6,883 bases of DNA from Streptosporangiaceae bacterium. GTDB taxonomy: Bacteria > Actinomycetota > Actinomycetes > Streptosporangiales > Streptosporangiaceae. Shown here one piece after another: positions 6,794 through 6,883 of the stretch. The position numbers and the translations under genes are program-made. The notes below the pieces were generated by a model, which worked only from the letters and a program-made list of their open reading frames with translations, ran no database searches and was not told the origin of the DNA. Location of the stretch: contig JAICWX010000403.1 in the NCBI GenBank assembly GCA_025934635.1, positions 1 through 6,883 of the forward strand, read 5' to 3'. Within the stretch, counting starts at the first letter, position 1. Each line of letters opens with the position of its first letter.

Positions 6794-6804
6794 CCGTAGA
6801 TAAG
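6794..6804 (-). repeat. imperfect internal copy of the terminal repeat
   Basis: CCGTAGATAAG matches the terminal CCGTGGATAAC (6873-6883) at 9 of 11 positions in the same orientation, 79 bases inward. It may be a second recombinase-binding site. It lies upstream of the preferred tnpA start. Confidence 0.35.
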
Positions 6805-6872
6805 ACCTCGACAACGATGACAGACAGTGAGCATCAAGATCGTTGAAGACGTTGATGAGAGCGGGTCAGGTC

Positions 6873-6883
6873 CCGTGGATAAC
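6873..6883 (-). repeat. right terminal inverted repeat of the tnpABC element
   Basis: CCGTGGATAAC is the exact reverse complement of 2926-2936 and is the last sequence in the window. That the window stops here suggests a contig break at the end of a repeated element, though this cannot be verified from the sequence. Confidence 0.55.

Larger units (their letters stand above)
6764..6872 (-). promoter_or_regulatory. leader of the tnpABC operon at the element's right end
   Basis: The 109 bases between tnpA and the right terminal repeat must hold the operon promoter if one lies inside the element; I see no clear -35/-10 pair. The interval carries an imperfect copy of the terminal repeat (6794-6804). 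It also carries a 26-bp stretch at 6832-6857 bounded by CATCAA and TTGATG, within which CGTTGA occurs twice in tandem spacing (6841 and 6850). Such repeats near a recombinase gene could be binding sites for TnpA, TnpB or TnpC; this is inference. Confidence 0.35.
2926..6883 (-). mobile_element. minimal Tn554-family tnpABC element
   Basis: Three leftward genes, tnpA, tnpB and tnpC, fill the interval with overlapping ends, in the order and relative sizes typical of Tn554-type site-specific transposons. Tn554 from memory has proteins of about 361, 630 and 125 residues; here they are 394, 721 and 143. There is no cargo gene. The left boundary is set by two independent signs: the AAA reading frame loses homology to its family at 2923, and an 11-bp sequence starting at 2926 recurs inverted at 6873-6883, the last bases of the window. 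Tn554 itself is reported to lack terminal inverted repeats and to make no target duplication, so the repeats are unusual for the type member. The right boundary is less certain because no flanking host sequence is visible beyond it. Confidence 0.78.

Noticed and set aside
1..6883. CRISPR array, IS with DDE transposase, or toxin-antitoxin pair
   Set aside because: No regularly spaced repeats, no DDE transposase frame and no small convergent or overlapping gene pair of that kind were seen.

Overview
The window is from a high-GC actinomycete or a close relative. Coding third positions are almost all G or C, GTG and TTG starts are common, and the left-hand integrase resembles those of Streptomyces-type integrative elements (the pSAM2/AICE family). 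It contains two separate site-specific recombination modules with a broken AAA ATPase gene between them.

Layout. Bases 1-319 are very GC-rich and hold at most the tail of an upstream gene. Bases 320-1988 carry an excisionase-type helix-turn-helix frame followed directly by a 471-residue tyrosine integrase, both reading rightward; this is the usual xis-int end of an actinomycete integrative element or prophage. Bases 1989-2310 are non-coding and hold a strong hairpin after int plus two looser inverted repeats; any attachment site for this integrase would be expected here, but I see no tRNA gene. Bases 2311-2949 encode the N-terminal part of a classic AAA ATPase. It is clearly lower in GC than its neighbours and stops in the middle of the Walker A motif. 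Bases 2926-6883 are all leftward-reading and carry a complete set of Tn554-type transposition genes: tnpA (tyrosine recombinase), tnpB (large tyrosine recombinase with a Cys cluster) and tnpC (small coiled-coil DUF6262-like protein). There is no visible cargo.

How the parts fit. The AAA reading frame leaves its family pattern three bases before a GTTATCCACGG sequence, and the inverted copy of that sequence is the last 11 bases of the window. I infer that a minimal tnpABC element of about 3.96 kb has inserted into the P-loop codons of the AAA gene, and that these 11-bp repeats are its ends. The rest of the AAA gene should lie just beyond the right edge, which I cannot see. The three tnp genes overlap head-to-tail and probably form one translationally coupled operon read from the right end. 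The int/xis module on the left is independent of this element.
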